From assembly GCF_900114895.1 (NCBI RefSeq), contig NZ_FOUO01000009.1, positions 41,792 through 105,791 on the forward strand: a DNA stretch of 64,000 nucleotides, given 5' to 3'. Made by a program: the position numbers and the translations under genes. Shown piece by piece: positions 1 to 9,407 of the stretch. The notes under the pieces are model-generated. The model had not been told where the DNA came from. It searched no databases and saw only the letters and a list, made by a program, of their open reading frames with translations. How positions within the stretch are numbered: the first letter of the stretch is position 1; every line of letters begins with the position of its first letter. Origin of the DNA: Ectothiorhodospira mobilis (GTDB lineage Bacteria; Pseudomonadota; Gammaproteobacteria; Ectothiorhodospirales; Ectothiorhodospiraceae).

Positions 1-495
1 GTCCGTCAGCTTCTGGATCTCGTCCTGCCCCTTGCGTTCATCGTCCTCCGACAGGGTCTTGTCCTTGAGCAGGGACTTGAGTTCACCGTTGGCATCCCGA
101 CGGATGTTGCGGATGGCCACGCGGGCGTTCTCCGCCTCATGGCGCACCACCTTCACCAGCTCCTTGCGGCGCTCCTCGGTGAGGGCGGGCATGGGCACAC
201 GGATGACGGTCCCGGCGGTGGCCGGATTGAGGCCCAGATCCGAGTTCATGATGGCCTTCTCCACCTTGCCCACCATATCCCGCTCCCAGGGGGTCACGGT
301 GAGGGTGCGGGCATCCTCCACGTTGACGCTGGCCACCTGGTGGATGGGCACCTCACTGCCGTAGTACTCCACATGGACATGGTCCATCAGGCTGGTGTGA
401 GCACGACCGGTGCGGATCTTGGCCAACTCGTGACGCAGGGCCTCGATGCTCTTGCCCATGCGCGTGGCGGCGTCTTTCTTGATGGTATCCAGCAT
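1..495 (-). CDS. frr: Ribosome recycling factor (3' end cut off by window edge)
   Basis: Ribosome recycling factor splits the post-termination ribosome together with EF-G. The frame starts [16 protein letters not shown] and is open to the window edge, giving 165 of the roughly 185 residues of the family; the missing part is the extreme C-terminus of the three-helix domain. The conserved stretch [13 protein letters not shown] and the [14 protein letters not shown] region are both present. The start at 495 follows a GAGAGG ribosome binding site and lies 6 nt after the pyrH stop, so it is the last visible gene of the rpsB-tsf-pyrH-frr operon. Nothing about it is unusual apart from the truncation by the window. 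Confidence 0.95.
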   Translation of the reverse strand, partial: MLDTIKKDAATRMGKSIEALRHELAKIRTGRAHTSLMDHVHVEYYGSEVPIHQVASVNVEDARTLTVTPWERDMVGKVEKAIMNSDLGLNPATAGTVIRVPMPALTEERRKELVKVVRHEAENARVAIRNIRRDANGELKSLLKDKTLSEDDERKGQDEIQKLTD

Positions 496-501
496 GTGGC
501 A

Positions 502-1230
502 CTAACCTCTCTCGACCAGGGTCCCCACGCGCTCTCCCATGACCAGGCGCTGGAGTTCCCCTTCCTTGTAGATATTGATGACCCGAAGGGGCATGTCGTT
601 GTCCCGGCACATGACGATGGCGGTGGCGTCCATCACCCCGAGGCGGTGATTCAGGACCGCATCGTAGGTGAGCCGCTCGTAGCGCCGCGCGTCGGGATTC
701 GATACCGGATCGGCATCGTAGACGCCATCCACCTTCGTGGCCTTGATCATGACGTCCGCGTTCATCTCGATGGCCCGCAGACTGGCGGCGGTATCGGTGG
801 TGAAGAAGGGATTGCCGGTGCCCGCGGCAAAGACCACGATCCGCCCCTTTTCCAGGTGGCGCACGGCGCGTCGGCGGATGTAGTCCTCGCACACCTGGTT
901 GATCTTCAGGGCGGACATGACGCGGCAGAACTTGCCCACCCGCTCCAGGGCGTCCTGCATGGCCAGGCCGTTCATCACCGTGGCCAGCATCCCCATATGG
1001 TCCGCGGTCACCCGGTCCATACCCGCCTGGGCCATACCCGCGCCGCGGAAGATGTTGCCGCCGCCGATGACGATGGCCACCTCCACCCCCAACCGGCTCA
1101 ACTCCGCCACCTCCCGGGCCACCCGGCCCAGCACCTGGGGACAGATGCCGTACTCCTGGTCCCCCATGAGGGCCTCACCACTCAGCTTCAGCAGGATGCG
1201 CTTGAAGGCGGGCCGGTTGTCGTCTGTCAT
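502..1230 (-). CDS. pyrH: UMP kinase
   Basis: Phosphorylates UMP to UDP with ATP in pyrimidine nucleotide synthesis; bacterial UMP kinases are hexamers of the amino acid kinase fold. The 242-residue product has the expected length. It opens with [14 protein letters not shown] and carries the glycine-rich [11 protein letters not shown] loop and the [15 protein letters not shown] segment near residue 140, all typical of PyrH. It lies between tsf and frr in the classic translation operon, with a 94-nt gap to tsf that holds two GC-rich hairpins and 6 nt to frr. Confidence 0.97.
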   Translation of the reverse strand: MTDDNRPAFKRILLKLSGEALMGDQEYGICPQVLGRVAREVAELSRLGVEVAIVIGGGNIFRGAGMAQAGMDRVTADHMGMLATVMNGLAMQDALERVGKFCRVMSALKINQVCEDYIRRRAVRHLEKGRIVVFAAGTGNPFFTTDTAASLRAIEMNADVMIKATKVDGVYDADPVSNPDARRYERLTYDAVLNHRLGVMDATAIVMCRDNDMPLRVINIYKEGELQRLVMGERVGTLVERG

Positions 1231-1260
1231 GGGGTAACCTGGATGACTGGTGATTCGGGA

Positions 1261-1309
1261 CCGGGGCCCGAGGGGCCCCGGGGTGTATTGCTCGGGGGCG
1301 TCGCCCCCG
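1261..1309. promoter_or_regulatory. Paired GC-rich hairpins between tsf and pyrH
   Basis: Two adjacent inverted repeats fill most of the tsf-pyrH gap. The first has a perfect 9-bp stem (1261-1269 with 1273-1281, 3-nt loop). The second has a stem at 1293-1300 with 1302-1309. Neither is followed by a T-run on the minus strand, so they are more likely mRNA-stabilising structures or partial attenuators than strong intrinsic terminators. Function is inferred only from position. Confidence 0.5.
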
Positions 1310-1324
1310 GGAGGGTCCCGAGAC

Positions 1325-2203
1325 TCAGGAACCCTTGGCCTGGGCCATCACCTCTTCGGCGAAGTTCTCGGTCTTCTTCTCGATGCCCTCGCCCACCTCG
1401 TAGCGGACGAAGCGGCGCACGCGGGCACCGGCCTGTTCAAGGAGCTTGCCCACGGCCTGGTCCGGGTCCTTGACGAAGGGCTGGCCCACCAGGGTGATCT
1501 CGCTCAGGTACTTCTTGATGCGGCCGCTGATCATCTTCTCGATGATCTCGGCGGGCTTGCCGCTCTCCTCCGCCTGGGAGCGGAAGATGGCCTTCTCCTT
1601 CTCCAGCAGCTCCTGGGGCACCTGGGTCTCGTCCACGCACACCGGATGGCTGGCGGCGATGTGCATGGCCAGGTCGCGGGCCAGGGATTCGTCGCCCCCT
1701 TCCAGCTCCACCACCACGCCGATGCGGGCACCGTGCAGATAGTGGCCGAGGACACTGTCGGCACCGCCCACCAGCTCGAAACGGCGCACCTGGACATTCT
1801 CACCGATCTTGGCCACCAGCGCGGCCCGGGTCTCCTCCAGGCTGCCCTCCTCGCCGGCCAGGGCCATGAGGGCGTCCACGTCCGCCGGCTCATGGGCCAG
1901 CACCTGGTCCGCCACCTGCTGGCTGAAGGCCTGGAAGTTTTCATCCTTGGCCACGAAGTCGGTCTCGCAGTTCACCTCGACGATGGCGGCGCGGTGGCCG
2001 TCCCCGGAGGCGGACACCACGATGCGACCCTCGGCGGCCACCCGGTCCGCCTTCTTCACCGCCTTGGCGGCGCCGGACTTGCGCATCTGCTCGATGGCGG
2101 CGTCCATATCCCCGCCGGCGGCGGTGAGGGCCTTCTTGCATTCCATCATGCCTGCGCCGGTGATCTCGCGCAGTTCTTTGACCATGGATGCGGAAATCTG
2201 CAT
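1325..2203 (-). CDS. tsf: Elongation factor Ts
   Basis: Guanine nucleotide exchange factor for EF-Tu. The 292-residue protein has the normal length. The N-terminal UBA-like domain contains [17 protein letters not shown] at residues 10-26, and the core has the signature [14 protein letters not shown] near residues 78-91. It lies 81 nt downstream of rpsB in the same operon, separated by a strong hairpin that could reduce its expression relative to S2. Start at 2203 ([15 protein letters not shown]) follows an AGGAGTG Shine-Dalgarno. Confidence 0.97.
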   Translation of the reverse strand: MQISASMVKELREITGAGMMECKKALTAAGGDMDAAIEQMRKSGAAKAVKKADRVAAEGRIVVSASGDGHRAAIVEVNCETDFVAKDENFQAFSQQVADQVLAHEPADVDALMALAGEEGSLEETRAALVAKIGENVQVRRFELVGGADSVLGHYLHGARIGVVVELEGGDESLARDLAMHIAASHPVCVDETQVPQELLEKEKAIFRSQAEESGKPAEIIEKMISGRIKKYLSEITLVGQPFVKDPDQAVGKLLEQAGARVRRFVRYEVGEGIEKKTENFAEEVMAQAKGS

Positions 2204-2231
2204 TGGAAAATCACTCCTGAATGTTCGGTTT

Positions 2232-2265
2232 CCCCGCCGCGCCCGGATGCCCCGGCGCGGCGGGG
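2232..2265. terminator. Intercistronic hairpin/attenuator between rpsB and tsf
   Basis: A perfect 12-bp inverted repeat (2232-2243 with 2254-2265) surrounds a 10-nt loop, in the short rpsB-tsf gap. On the minus-strand transcript it is followed by GAAACC rather than a T-run, so readthrough is expected. A partial terminator between rpsB and tsf is known in E. coli, and this is a plausible counterpart. Confidence 0.6.
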
Positions 2266-2284
2266 GATTCGGCTGGGCCGCGCC

Positions 2285-3061
2285 TTAGGACTGGGCGGCG
2301 GGGGCAGCGGCCTCACCGGCGGGTGCCGGGGCCGCGCCCTCCTCCACCTCCACGAACTCGTCGGCCGAGCCGGCGCGGGCCACGTTACGGCCCTCGTTGA
2401 TGGCGTCGGCGGCGGCCGTCAGGTACAGCTGGATGGCGCGCATGGCATCGTCGTTGCCGGGGATGACGTAATCCACGCCGTCCGGGGAATTGTTGCTGTC
2501 CACCACGGCCACCACCGGGATACCCAGCTTGCGCGCCTCGCTGATGGCGATGCGCTCATGGCCCACGTCGATCACGAACATCACGTCCGGCAGGCCGGGC
2601 ATGTCCTTGATACCCCCGAGGCTGCGCTCCAGCTTCTCCATCTCGCGCACCCGCATCATGGCCTCCTTCTTGGCCAGGCGGTTGAGGGTGCCGTCCTCCT
2701 GCATGGCCTCCAGGTCCTTGAGGCGGCGGATGGACTGGCGCACCGTCTTGAAGTTGGTGAGCATGCCCCCCAGCCAGCGCTGGTTCACGTAGGGCATCTT
2801 GCAGCGCTTGGCGTGCTCCACCACCTGGTCCCGGGCGGAACGCTTGGTACCCACGAACAGGATGCTACCGCCATTGGCGGCCATCTTGCCCAGGTAGTTC
2901 ATCGCATCGTTGAAGCAGGGGAGCGTCTTCTCGAGGTTGATGATGTGGATCTTGTTGCGGTGGCCGAAGATGTAGGGTTCCATCTTCGGGTTCCAGTACC
3001 GGGTCTGGTGGCCGAAATGGACACCGGCCTCGAGCATCTGACGCATGGTCACGTTGGCCAT
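2285..3061 (-). CDS. rpsB: 30S ribosomal protein S2
   Basis: Structural protein of the small ribosomal subunit. The start at 3061 gives [19 protein letters not shown], the conserved S2 N-terminus, behind an AGGAG site; an in-frame ATG further upstream would add a non-conserved extension and is rejected. The 258-residue product includes [20 protein letters not shown] and the C-terminal alanine/proline-rich tail common in gammaproteobacterial S2. It is the first gene of the operon. A sigma-70 promoter about 150 nt upstream leaves a leader long enough for S2 autoregulation, a known feature of this gene elsewhere. Confidence 0.97.
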   Translation of the reverse strand: MANVTMRQMLEAGVHFGHQTRYWNPKMEPYIFGHRNKIHIINLEKTLPCFNDAMNYLGKMAANGGSILFVGTKRSARDQVVEHAKRCKMPYVNQRWLGGMLTNFKTVRQSIRRLKDLEAMQEDGTLNRLAKKEAMMRVREMEKLERSLGGIKDMPGLPDVMFVIDVGHERIAISEARKLGIPVVAVVDSNNSPDGVDYVIPGNDDAMRAIQLYLTAAADAINEGRNVARAGSADEFVEVEEGAAPAPAGEAAAPAAQS

Positions 3062-3210
3062 GAGGATTCTCCTGTTGTGTAGGGTTGAGCCTCCATGCGC
3101 CCCGCACAGCAACCCGCTGGGGGCACCCAGCTGTACGTGTCGGCGCATGTGTGGATTCTTGGATCAAGCGTGGGCACTCCGGTCCTGCGATTTGCATGGA
3201 GCGCGGGCGC

Positions 3211-3239
3211 TTTATACCATAAACGGTCTTTCACAACAA
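3211..3239 (-). promoter_or_regulatory. Probable sigma-70 promoter of rpsB operon
   Basis: On the minus strand a -35 TTGTTG (3234-3239) and a -10 TATAAA (3211-3216) are separated by exactly 17 nt. It faces rpsB and lies in the only AT-rich part of the rpsB-map intergenic region. Confidence 0.65.
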
Positions 3240-3310
3240 ATGCATAGCGCGGCGCGCCGGGCCCGTACACCCACCCTGCCGGCGCCTCACCGAAGGATCC
3301 CACCCCGACG

Positions 3311-4081
3311 ATGTCCGTAACCATCAAGACCCCCGAAGAGATCGAGAAGATGCGCGTGGCCGGCCGCATGGCCGCCGAAGTCCTGGAGATGATCGAGCCC
3401 CACGTGCGCGTGGGGGTCACCACGGATGAACTGGACCGCCTCTGCCACGATCACATCGTGAACGTGCAGAAGGCCACCCCCGCCCCCCTAAACTACCGCG
3501 GCTTCCCGCGATCCATCTGCACCTCCCTCAACCATCAGGTGTGCCATGGCATCCCCGGGGAACGGCAGCTCAAGGACGGGGACATCCTCAATATCGACAT
3601 CACCGTGATCCACGAGGGCTATCATGGCGACACCAGCCGCATGTTCATGGTGGGCAAGCCTTCGGTGAAGGCGCGCCGCGTGGTGGAGGTGGCCCACGAG
3701 GCCCTGTGGCGCGGCATCCGCGAGGTGGCCCCCGGGGTGCGCCTGGGGGACATCGGCCACGCCATCCAGACCTACGTGGAGGCCCAGCGCTGCAGCGTGG
3801 TACGCGAATACTGTGGCCACGGCATCGGCCGCAAGTTCCACGAGGACCCGCAGGTGCTGCACTTCGGCAAGCCCGGGGAGGGCCTGGAACTGCGCCCGGG
3901 GATGACCTTCACCATCGAGCCCATGGTCAACCTGGGCAAGCGCCATACCAAGGTGCTGGCGGATGGCTGGACCGTGGTGACCAAGGACCACAGCCTGTCG
4001 GCCCAGTGGGAACACACCCTGGTGGTGACCGAGGACGGCTACGAGATCCTCACCCTGCGGTGCGACGAGCGCCCCGGCTGA
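3311..4081 (+). CDS. map: Methionine aminopeptidase, type I
   Basis: Removes the initiator methionine from nascent proteins. The 256-residue protein fits the type Ia family. All five metal ligands are visible: Asp in NIDITV, Asp in HGDTSR, His in CGHGIG, Glu in FTIEPM and Glu in QWEHT. It is divergent from rpsB, the same arrangement as in E. coli, and is followed after 4 nt by glnD, so the two are probably co-transcribed. Confidence 0.97.
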   Translation: MSVTIKTPEEIEKMRVAGRMAAEVLEMIEPHVRVGVTTDELDRLCHDHIVNVQKATPAPLNYRGFPRSICTSLNHQVCHGIPGERQLKDGDILNIDITVIHEGYHGDTSRMFMVGKPSVKARRVVEVAHEALWRGIREVAPGVRLGDIGHAIQTYVEAQRCSVVREYCGHGIGRKFHEDPQVLHFGKPGEGLELRPGMTFTIEPMVNLGKRHTKVLADGWTVVTKDHSLSAQWEHTLVVTEDGYEILTLRCDERPG

Positions 4082-4085
4082 TGCC

Positions 4086-6779
4086 ATGCCCCACTTGATC
4101 CCCCTCCCCCGGGTGCTGGCGCAGCGCCTGGACTGGCCCGCGCGGGAGGCGGCCCTCAAGGCCACGCCCACGCCGGACCGCCATGCCTTCATCCAGGTCC
4201 TGGAACGGGTGCAAGCGGCCCTGCGCTCCGCCTTCGAGGCCGGCTGCCCGGTGGAGGACCTGGTGCGGGGGCGGGCCGCCGTCGTGGACCGCCTGCTGGT
4301 GGAGGCCTGGTCGACCCTGGGTCTGGGCGCTCAGCCGGAACTGGGCCTGGCCGCCGTGGGCGGTTACGGCCGCGGCGAGTTGCACCCGGGTTCGGACATC
4401 GACATCCTCATCCTCTACCGCGACGGCGACCTGCCCGCCGCCACCGAGGAGGCCCTGGTGGACCTGCTCACCTTCCTCTGGGACATCGGCCTGGAGGTGG
4501 GCCACAGCGTGCGCAGCCTGGAGGACTGCACCCGCGAGGCCGAGCGGGACATCACCGTGGCCACCAACCTCCTGGAATACCGCCCCCTGGCCGGGCCCGA
4601 TGCCCTGTTCGCCGATCTCGGGGCGCATATCGCGCCGGAACGCATGTGGAACAGCCGGGCCTTCTTCGCCGCCAAGCTGGAGGAACAGCAGGCCCGGCAC
4701 ATCCGTTTCGGGGAGACCGCCTACCGCCTGGAGCCCAACCTCAAGGAGAGCCCCGGCGGACTGCGGGACATCCAGATGATCGCCTGGGTCACCCGCCGCC
4801 ACTTCGGCTCCGGTGACCTGGAGGAACTGGTGGACCACGGCTTCCTCACCGAGAACGAGTGCCGCGACCTGATGGAAGGGCGCGACTTCCTGTGGCGCGT
4901 GCGTTTCGCCCTGCACCTGCTGGCCGGACGCAAGGAGGACCGGCTGCTGTTCGACCACCAGCGCCGCCTCGCCCATCTGCTGGGCTTTTGCGACGCGGAC
5001 CACAACCTGGCGGTGGAGCAGTTCATGCAGGTCTACTTCCGCACGGTTATGGGGCTGGAGCGGCTCAACGAGATGCTGCTGCAGCACTTTCGCGAGGCCA
5101 TCCTGCTGGAGGACGACGGCGACGAGGTAATCCCCATCAACCGCCGCTTCCAGGCGCGGCGGGGGTTTCTGGAGATCACCCACCCCGGGGTCTTCCGCCA
5201 GTATCCACCCGCCCTGCTGGAGGCCTTCCTGCTGCTGCAGCAACACCCCGACCTGCAGGGGATCCGCGCCTCCACCATCCGCGAGATCCGCGCCCAACGC
5301 CATCTCATCGACGACCGTTTCCGTAACGACCTGGCCTGCCGCACCCTGTTCATGGAGATCCTGCGCCAGCCCCGGGGGGTCACCCATCAGCTGCGGCGCA
5401 TGAACCGCTATGGCGTGCTCGCCGCCTACATCCCGGCCTTTGGCCTGATCGTGGGGCGCATGCAGTATGACCTGTTCCATGTCTACACCGTGGACGAGCA
5501 CACCCTGGTGGTGATCCGCAACCTGCGGCGCATGGCCGATCCCGAGCACGCGGACGAACTGCCCGAGTGCTCGCGCATCTTCCGCCGCATCCCCAAGCCG
5601 GAGCTGCTCTACCTGGCGGGGCTGTTCCACGACATCGCCAAGGGGCGCGGCGGCGACCACTCCGAGCTGGGGGCCGAGGAAGCCCGCGCCTTCTGCCTGC
5701 ACCACGGCCTGCCCCCCTTCGACGCCAATCTGGTGGCCTGGCTGGTGCGTTCCCACCTGCTGCTCTCCCTCACGGCCCAGCGTCGGGACACCTCCGACCC
5801 GGAGGTGGTCATGGAATTCGCCGCCCGGGTGGGCAACCTCATGCGCCTGAACTACCTCTACCTGCTCACCGTGGCGGACATCCGCGGCACCAACCCCCAG
5901 CTGTGGAACTCCTGGAAGAACTCCCTGCTGGAGAGCCTCTACACCGCCACCCGGCGCATGCTGCGCCGCGGCCTGGACAACCCCCCGGACCAGGAGGAGA
6001 TGGTAGCGGAGGCGCAGAACCAGGCCCTGGGGATGCTGAAGGAACGGGGTCTGGACAAGGCCACGGTGCTTGCCGTCTGGAACGATTTCGACAGCGACTA
6101 CTTCCTGCGCCACTCGGCGGACGAGATCGCCTGGCACACCCGCGCCATCCTGGAGGCGGACGAGGAGGACCTGCCCGTGGTGCAGGTGCGCCAGGAGACG
6201 GCCCGGGGCAGCACGGAGATCTTCCTCTACACCGAGGACCATCCCCACCTGTTCGCCCTCACCGCCACCGCCCTCACCCAGCTGGGGCTGGACATCGTGG
6301 ATGCGCGCATCATCACCACCGCCAGCGGCCGCACCCTGGACACCTTCCTGGTGCTGGAGGACAGCGGCCAGCCCATCACCCAGGACTACCGCGTGCAGGA
6401 GATCGGCCGTCTGCTCAAGGAACGCCTGAAGGAACCCGACCGGCGTCCCGGCGCGGTGCGCCGCAACACCCCGCGGCGGCTCAAGCACTTCGACGTGCCC
6501 ACGGAGGTGAGCTTCGCTCCCCGACCCCACCACCAGCGCACGGTGCTCGCGGTCACCACCGCGGACCGCCCCGGGCTGCTCTCCCGCATCGGCATCATCC
6601 TCACCGACTGCCGCGTGAAGGTGCACAACGCCAAGATCGCCACCGCCGGGGAACAGGCCGACGACATCTTCTATATCACCCACCTGGACGACACCCCCAT
6701 CCAGGACCCGCAGGACCAGGCAAGGATCGCCGCGCGCCTGCGGGAGGCCCTGGATCCCCCCGGCGGCGAAGGGGCATGA
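4086..6779 (+). CDS. glnD: [Protein-PII] uridylyltransferase / uridylyl-removing enzyme
   Basis: Senses glutamine and modifies or demodifies the PII proteins that control nitrogen assimilation. The 897-residue protein has the full family architecture. An N-terminal nucleotidyltransferase domain has GGYGRGELHPGSDIDI at residues 92-107, with catalytic Asp104 and Asp106. A central HD domain contains LFHDIAKGRGGDHSELG, and two ACT domains follow (one starting at STEIFLYTEDHPHLF, a second at VLAVTTADRPGLL). It follows map by 4 nt. The region antisense to it is open over a long distance only because of GC bias. Confidence 0.96.
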   Translation: MPHLIPLPRVLAQRLDWPAREAALKATPTPDRHAFIQVLERVQAALRSAFEAGCPVEDLVRGRAAVVDRLLVEAWSTLGLGAQPELGLAAVGGYGRGELHPGSDIDILILYRDGDLPAATEEALVDLLTFLWDIGLEVGHSVRSLEDCTREAERDITVATNLLEYRPLAGPDALFADLGAHIAPERMWNSRAFFAAKLEEQQARHIRFGETAYRLEPNLKESPGGLRDIQMIAWVTRRHFGSGDLEELVDHGFLTENECRDLMEGRDFLWRVRFALHLLAGRKEDRLLFDHQRRLAHLLGFCDADHNLAVEQFMQVYFRTVMGLERLNEMLLQHFREAILLEDDGDEVIPINRRFQARRGFLEITHPGVFRQYPPALLEAFLLLQQHPDLQGIRASTIREIRAQRHLIDDRFRNDLACRTLFMEILRQPRGVTHQLRRMNRYGVLAAYIPAFGLIVGRMQYDLFHVYTVDEHTLVVIRNLRRMADPEHADELPECSRIFRRIPKPELLYLAGLFHDIAKGRGGDHSELGAEEARAFCLHHGLPPFDANLVAWLVRSHLLLSLTAQRRDTSDPEVVMEFAARVGNLMRLNYLYLLTVADIRGTNPQLWNSWKNSLLESLYTATRRMLRRGLDNPPDQEEMVAEAQNQALGMLKERGLDKATVLAVWNDFDSDYFLRHSADEIAWHTRAILEADEEDLPVVQVRQETARGSTEIFLYTEDHPHLFALTATALTQLGLDIVDARIITTASGRTLDTFLVLEDSGQPITQDYRVQEIGRLLKERLKEPDRRPGAVRRNTPRRLKHFDVPTEVSFAPRPHHQRTVLAVTTADRPGLLSRIGIILTDCRVKVHNAKIATAGEQADDIFYITHLDDTPIQDPQDQARIAARLREALDPPGGEGA

Positions 6780-6818
6780 ATCCGGGCCCGCCCTTCCCCG
6801 GCGGCCCTGGCCCTGGCG

Positions 6819-6824
6819 TATACT
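6819..6824 (+). promoter_or_regulatory. Possible -10 element for dapC-dapD
   Basis: A TATACT hexamer lies 29 nt before the dapC start in otherwise GC-rich sequence. No convincing -35 is present at the usual distance (TTCCCC at about 6795), so this is only a weak candidate. Confidence 0.35.
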
Positions 6825-6852
6825 CTCGGGCCTTTTGCACGGTCGCATCCCC

Positions 6853-8061
6853 ATGATCCTGAACCCCGACCTGGACCGCCTCCAGCCCTACCCCTTCCAG
6901 CGCCTGGCCGCCCTCAAGGCCGGGATCACCCCGCCGGCGGAGCTGGAGCATATCCCCCTGTCCATCGGCGAGCCCCGTCATCCGGCCCCGCAGGTGGCGG
7001 TGCAGGCCCTGCAGGGGGCCCTGGACGGGCTCTCCCGCTATCCCGTCACCCGGGGCGAGGAGGCCCTGCGGGAGGCCATCGCCGCCTGGGCCACCCGGCG
7101 CTTTCACCTGCCCCAGACGGCCCTGGACCCAGGGCGCCACGTGCTGCCGGTGAACGGCACCCGGGAGGCCCTCTTTGCCCTGGCCCAGTGCGTGGTGGAC
7201 CGCAACCGGCCGGATCCCCGGGTGCTCATGCCCAATCCCTTCTATCAGATCTATGAGGGGGCCGCGCTGCTGGCGGGGGCCCGCCCCGCCTTCATGGACC
7301 TGACGGCGGACAACGGCTTTTTGCCCGACCCCGACGCGGTGGATCCAGAGCTCTGGGACCGCTGCCAGCTGCTGTACCTGTGCAACCCGGGCAATCCCAG
7401 CGGGGCCGTGATGGACGAGGCGGCCCTGGTGCGCCTGTTGGAGCGGGCCCACCGGCATGACTTTGTCATCGCCGCCGACGAGTGCTATTCGGAGATCCAC
7501 CCCCGGGACGGGACCCCGCCCCCGGGGATGCTGGGGGCGGCCCTCCGGGCCGGGTACGATGGTTTTGAGCGGGTACTGGTCTTCCACAGCCTGTCCAAGC
7601 GCTCCAACCTGCCCGGTCTGCGCTCGGGCTTCGTGGCCGGGGATGCCCGCCTGGTGGAGGCCTTTCACCGCTACCGCACCTACCACGGCTGCGCCATGGC
7701 GCCCCCGGCCCAGGCCGCCAGCATCGCCGCCTGGCGGGACGAGGCCCACGTGGTGGAGAATCAGGCCCTGTACGACCGCAAGTTCCGGGCGGTGCTGGAG
7801 ATCCTGGACGGGGTGCTGGAGCTGCAGCGCCCCGCCGCCGGTTTCTACCTCTGGGCCCCCGTGCCCGGGGACGATACCGATTTCGCACGGGACCTGTTCG
7901 CCCGCGAGCATGTCACCGTGTTGCCCGGCAGCTACCTCTCCCGCGAGACCCCTGGCGGCAACCCCGGGCGCGGCCGGGTGCGCATGGCCCTGGTGGCCCC
8001 CCTGGAGGACTGCGTCGAGGCGGCGCAGCGCATGCGGCGTTTCCTGCAGGCCGGGGCCTGA
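6853..8061 (+). CDS. dapC: N-succinyldiaminopimelate aminotransferase
   Basis: PLP-dependent transaminase that makes N-succinyl-L,L-diaminopimelate in the succinylase branch of lysine and peptidoglycan precursor synthesis. The chosen start gives MILNPDLDRLQPYPFQRL, the conserved N-terminus of DapC; an upstream ATG at 6835 would add six unconserved residues. The 402-residue fold type I protein has the NPGNPSG motif and the PLP lysine in SLSKRSNLPGLRSGF. It is followed 36 nt later by dapD, which makes the preceding pathway step, supporting the DapC assignment over other class I/II transaminases. Confidence 0.93.
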   Translation: MILNPDLDRLQPYPFQRLAALKAGITPPAELEHIPLSIGEPRHPAPQVAVQALQGALDGLSRYPVTRGEEALREAIAAWATRRFHLPQTALDPGRHVLPVNGTREALFALAQCVVDRNRPDPRVLMPNPFYQIYEGAALLAGARPAFMDLTADNGFLPDPDAVDPELWDRCQLLYLCNPGNPSGAVMDEAALVRLLERAHRHDFVIAADECYSEIHPRDGTPPPGMLGAALRAGYDGFERVLVFHSLSKRSNLPGLRSGFVAGDARLVEAFHRYRTYHGCAMAPPAQAASIAAWRDEAHVVENQALYDRKFRAVLEILDGVLELQRPAAGFYLWAPVPGDDTDFARDLFAREHVTVLPGSYLSRETPGGNPGRGRVRMALVAPLEDCVEAAQRMRRFLQAGA

Positions 8062-8097
8062 CCCGAATCCCTTTCACCCTCCCTGGAGAAACACACC

Positions 8098-8919
8098 ATG
8101 AGCGATATCCAGACCCTGATCGAAGACGCCTTCGAGCACCGCAGCGAGATCACCCCCCGCGACGCCGACCCCAGGCTGCGGGACGCCGTCCACGAGGCCA
8201 TCGACATGCTGGACCGGGGCACCGCCCGGGTGGCGGAGAAGCGGGACGGCCAGTGGGTGGTCAATGAATGGCTGAAGAAGGCGGTGCTGCTCTCCTTCCG
8301 ACTCAATGACAACCAGTGCATCAAGGGCGGCTTCACCAACTACTACGACAAGGTGGAGGCCAAGTGGGCCGACGTGAACTCCCGCGAGCTGCGCGAAGGC
8401 GGTGTGCGCGTGGTGCCCCCGGCCACCGCCCGCAAGGGGTCCTACATCGCCCCCGGGGTGGTGCTCATGCCCTCCTACGTGAACATCGGCGCCTACGTGG
8501 ACGCCGGCACCATGGTGGACACCTGGGCCACGGTGGGTTCCTGCGCCCAGATCGGCAAGAACGTACACCTCTCCGGCGGCGTGGGCATCGGCGGTGTGCT
8601 GGAGCCCCTGCAGGCGGCCCCCACCATCATCGAGGACAACTGCTTCATCGGCGCCCGCTCCGAGGTGGTGGAGGGGGTGATCGTGGAGGAGGGCTCGGTG
8701 ATCTCCATGGGGGTCTACCTGGGCCAGAGCACCCGCATCTACGACCGCGAGCGGGACGAGATCCTCTACGGCCGCATCCCCGCCGGCTCGGTGGTGGTCT
8801 CCGGCAACTTGCCCTCCAAGGACGGCAAGTACAGCCTCTACTGCGCCGTCATCGTGAAGAAGGTGGACGAGAAGACCCGCTCCAAGGTGGGCATCAACGA
8901 GCTGCTGCGGGACCTGTAG
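8098..8919 (+). CDS. dapD: 2,3,4,5-tetrahydropyridine-2,6-dicarboxylate N-succinyltransferase
   Basis: Transfers succinyl from succinyl-CoA to tetrahydrodipicolinate in lysine/DAP synthesis. The 273-residue length is typical. The N-terminal helical domain is followed by a left-handed beta-helix of hexapeptide repeats running from about residue 110 ([20 protein letters not shown]) through [16 protein letters not shown]. The start is preceded by CCTGGAGAAAC. It forms an operon with dapC. Confidence 0.96.
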   Translation: MSDIQTLIEDAFEHRSEITPRDADPRLRDAVHEAIDMLDRGTARVAEKRDGQWVVNEWLKKAVLLSFRLNDNQCIKGGFTNYYDKVEAKWADVNSRELREGGVRVVPPATARKGSYIAPGVVLMPSYVNIGAYVDAGTMVDTWATVGSCAQIGKNVHLSGGVGIGGVLEPLQAAPTIIEDNCFIGARSEVVEGVIVEEGSVISMGVYLGQSTRIYDRERDEILYGRIPAGSVVVSGNLPSKDGKYSLYCAVIVKKVDEKTRSKVGINELLRDL

Positions 8920-8970
8920 GCCGTGGTCGACCCCGGCGCCCCAGCAGGGCGCCGGGAAGGGTGCCCCGGA

Positions 8971-9126
8971 TCAATCCCGGTGCCCCTGACCGCGGTCGGA
9001 GGGAGGGCGGCGGCGCCGTTCCCGCAGGGCGCGGCGCACGGCCACGATCTGCCAGGCACAGAACCCCAAAAGGACACCGGCGGTGAGCAGGCCCTTGCCC
9101 AGGACCAGGGTGGTGGTGTCGATCAT
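8971..9126 (-). CDS. Small membrane protein of unknown function (51 aa)
   Basis: No known family is recognised. The frame encodes MIDTTTLVLGKGLLTAGVLL and continues with one hydrophobic segment at about residues 8-29, followed by an arginine-rich cytoplasmic tail (ALRERRRRPPSD) ending in GHRD. Evidence that it is a gene: a near-perfect GGAGGT Shine-Dalgarno 7 nt before the ATG, the coherent membrane-anchor plus basic-tail layout, and a location in a gap that is otherwise without genes. It lies downstream of rlmD on the same strand with a 281-nt gap. The positive-inside rule predicts N-out/C-in topology. Confidence 0.6.
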   Translation of the reverse strand: MIDTTTLVLGKGLLTAGVLLGFCAWQIVAVRRALRERRRRPPSDRGQGHRD

Positions 9127-9269
9127 GGCGGGGACCTCCGTCCAAGGGTGAAGGGGGACTTCGGGATGGCCGAAGCCGGGAGCAAAGCCGATCCCGGGCG
9201 CTCGGCGGGGTCTCGTTCCGTTCCGTGCCCCAGGGGACGGGGCCGTTCTTTCGTGCGGCGTGGGGTTTT

Positions 9270-9337
9270 GCAGCGGGTGTCGACCGCAGGGATGCGGTCG
9301 TCAAGCCTCCAGGGAGGGATTCACGGCGTCCCGCTGC
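9270..9337. repeat. 68-bp cruciform-like intergenic element
   Basis: An outer 8-bp inverted repeat (9270-9277 with 9330-9337) encloses two further hairpins. One has a perfect 8-bp stem with a GGGA loop (9281-9288 with 9293-9300); the other has a 5-bp stem (9306-9310 with 9313-9317). The whole folds as a three-way junction on either strand. It resembles dispersed REP-like intergenic elements, but only one copy is seen in this window. Lack of a T-run argues against a simple terminator. Confidence 0.6.
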
Positions 9338-9407
9338 AGAAGCCCCCGTCGCACAACCGCACCCCAGGCCACCGCGGGAGCCCGGACTGTGATCCCTGAC
9401 CCCGCCT

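Noticed and set aside
4050..6854. A 934-codon open frame antisense to glnD
   Set aside because: It is a GC-bias shadow: residues are low-complexity (Gly, His, Gln, Val) with no domain, and it mirrors a fully conserved gene.
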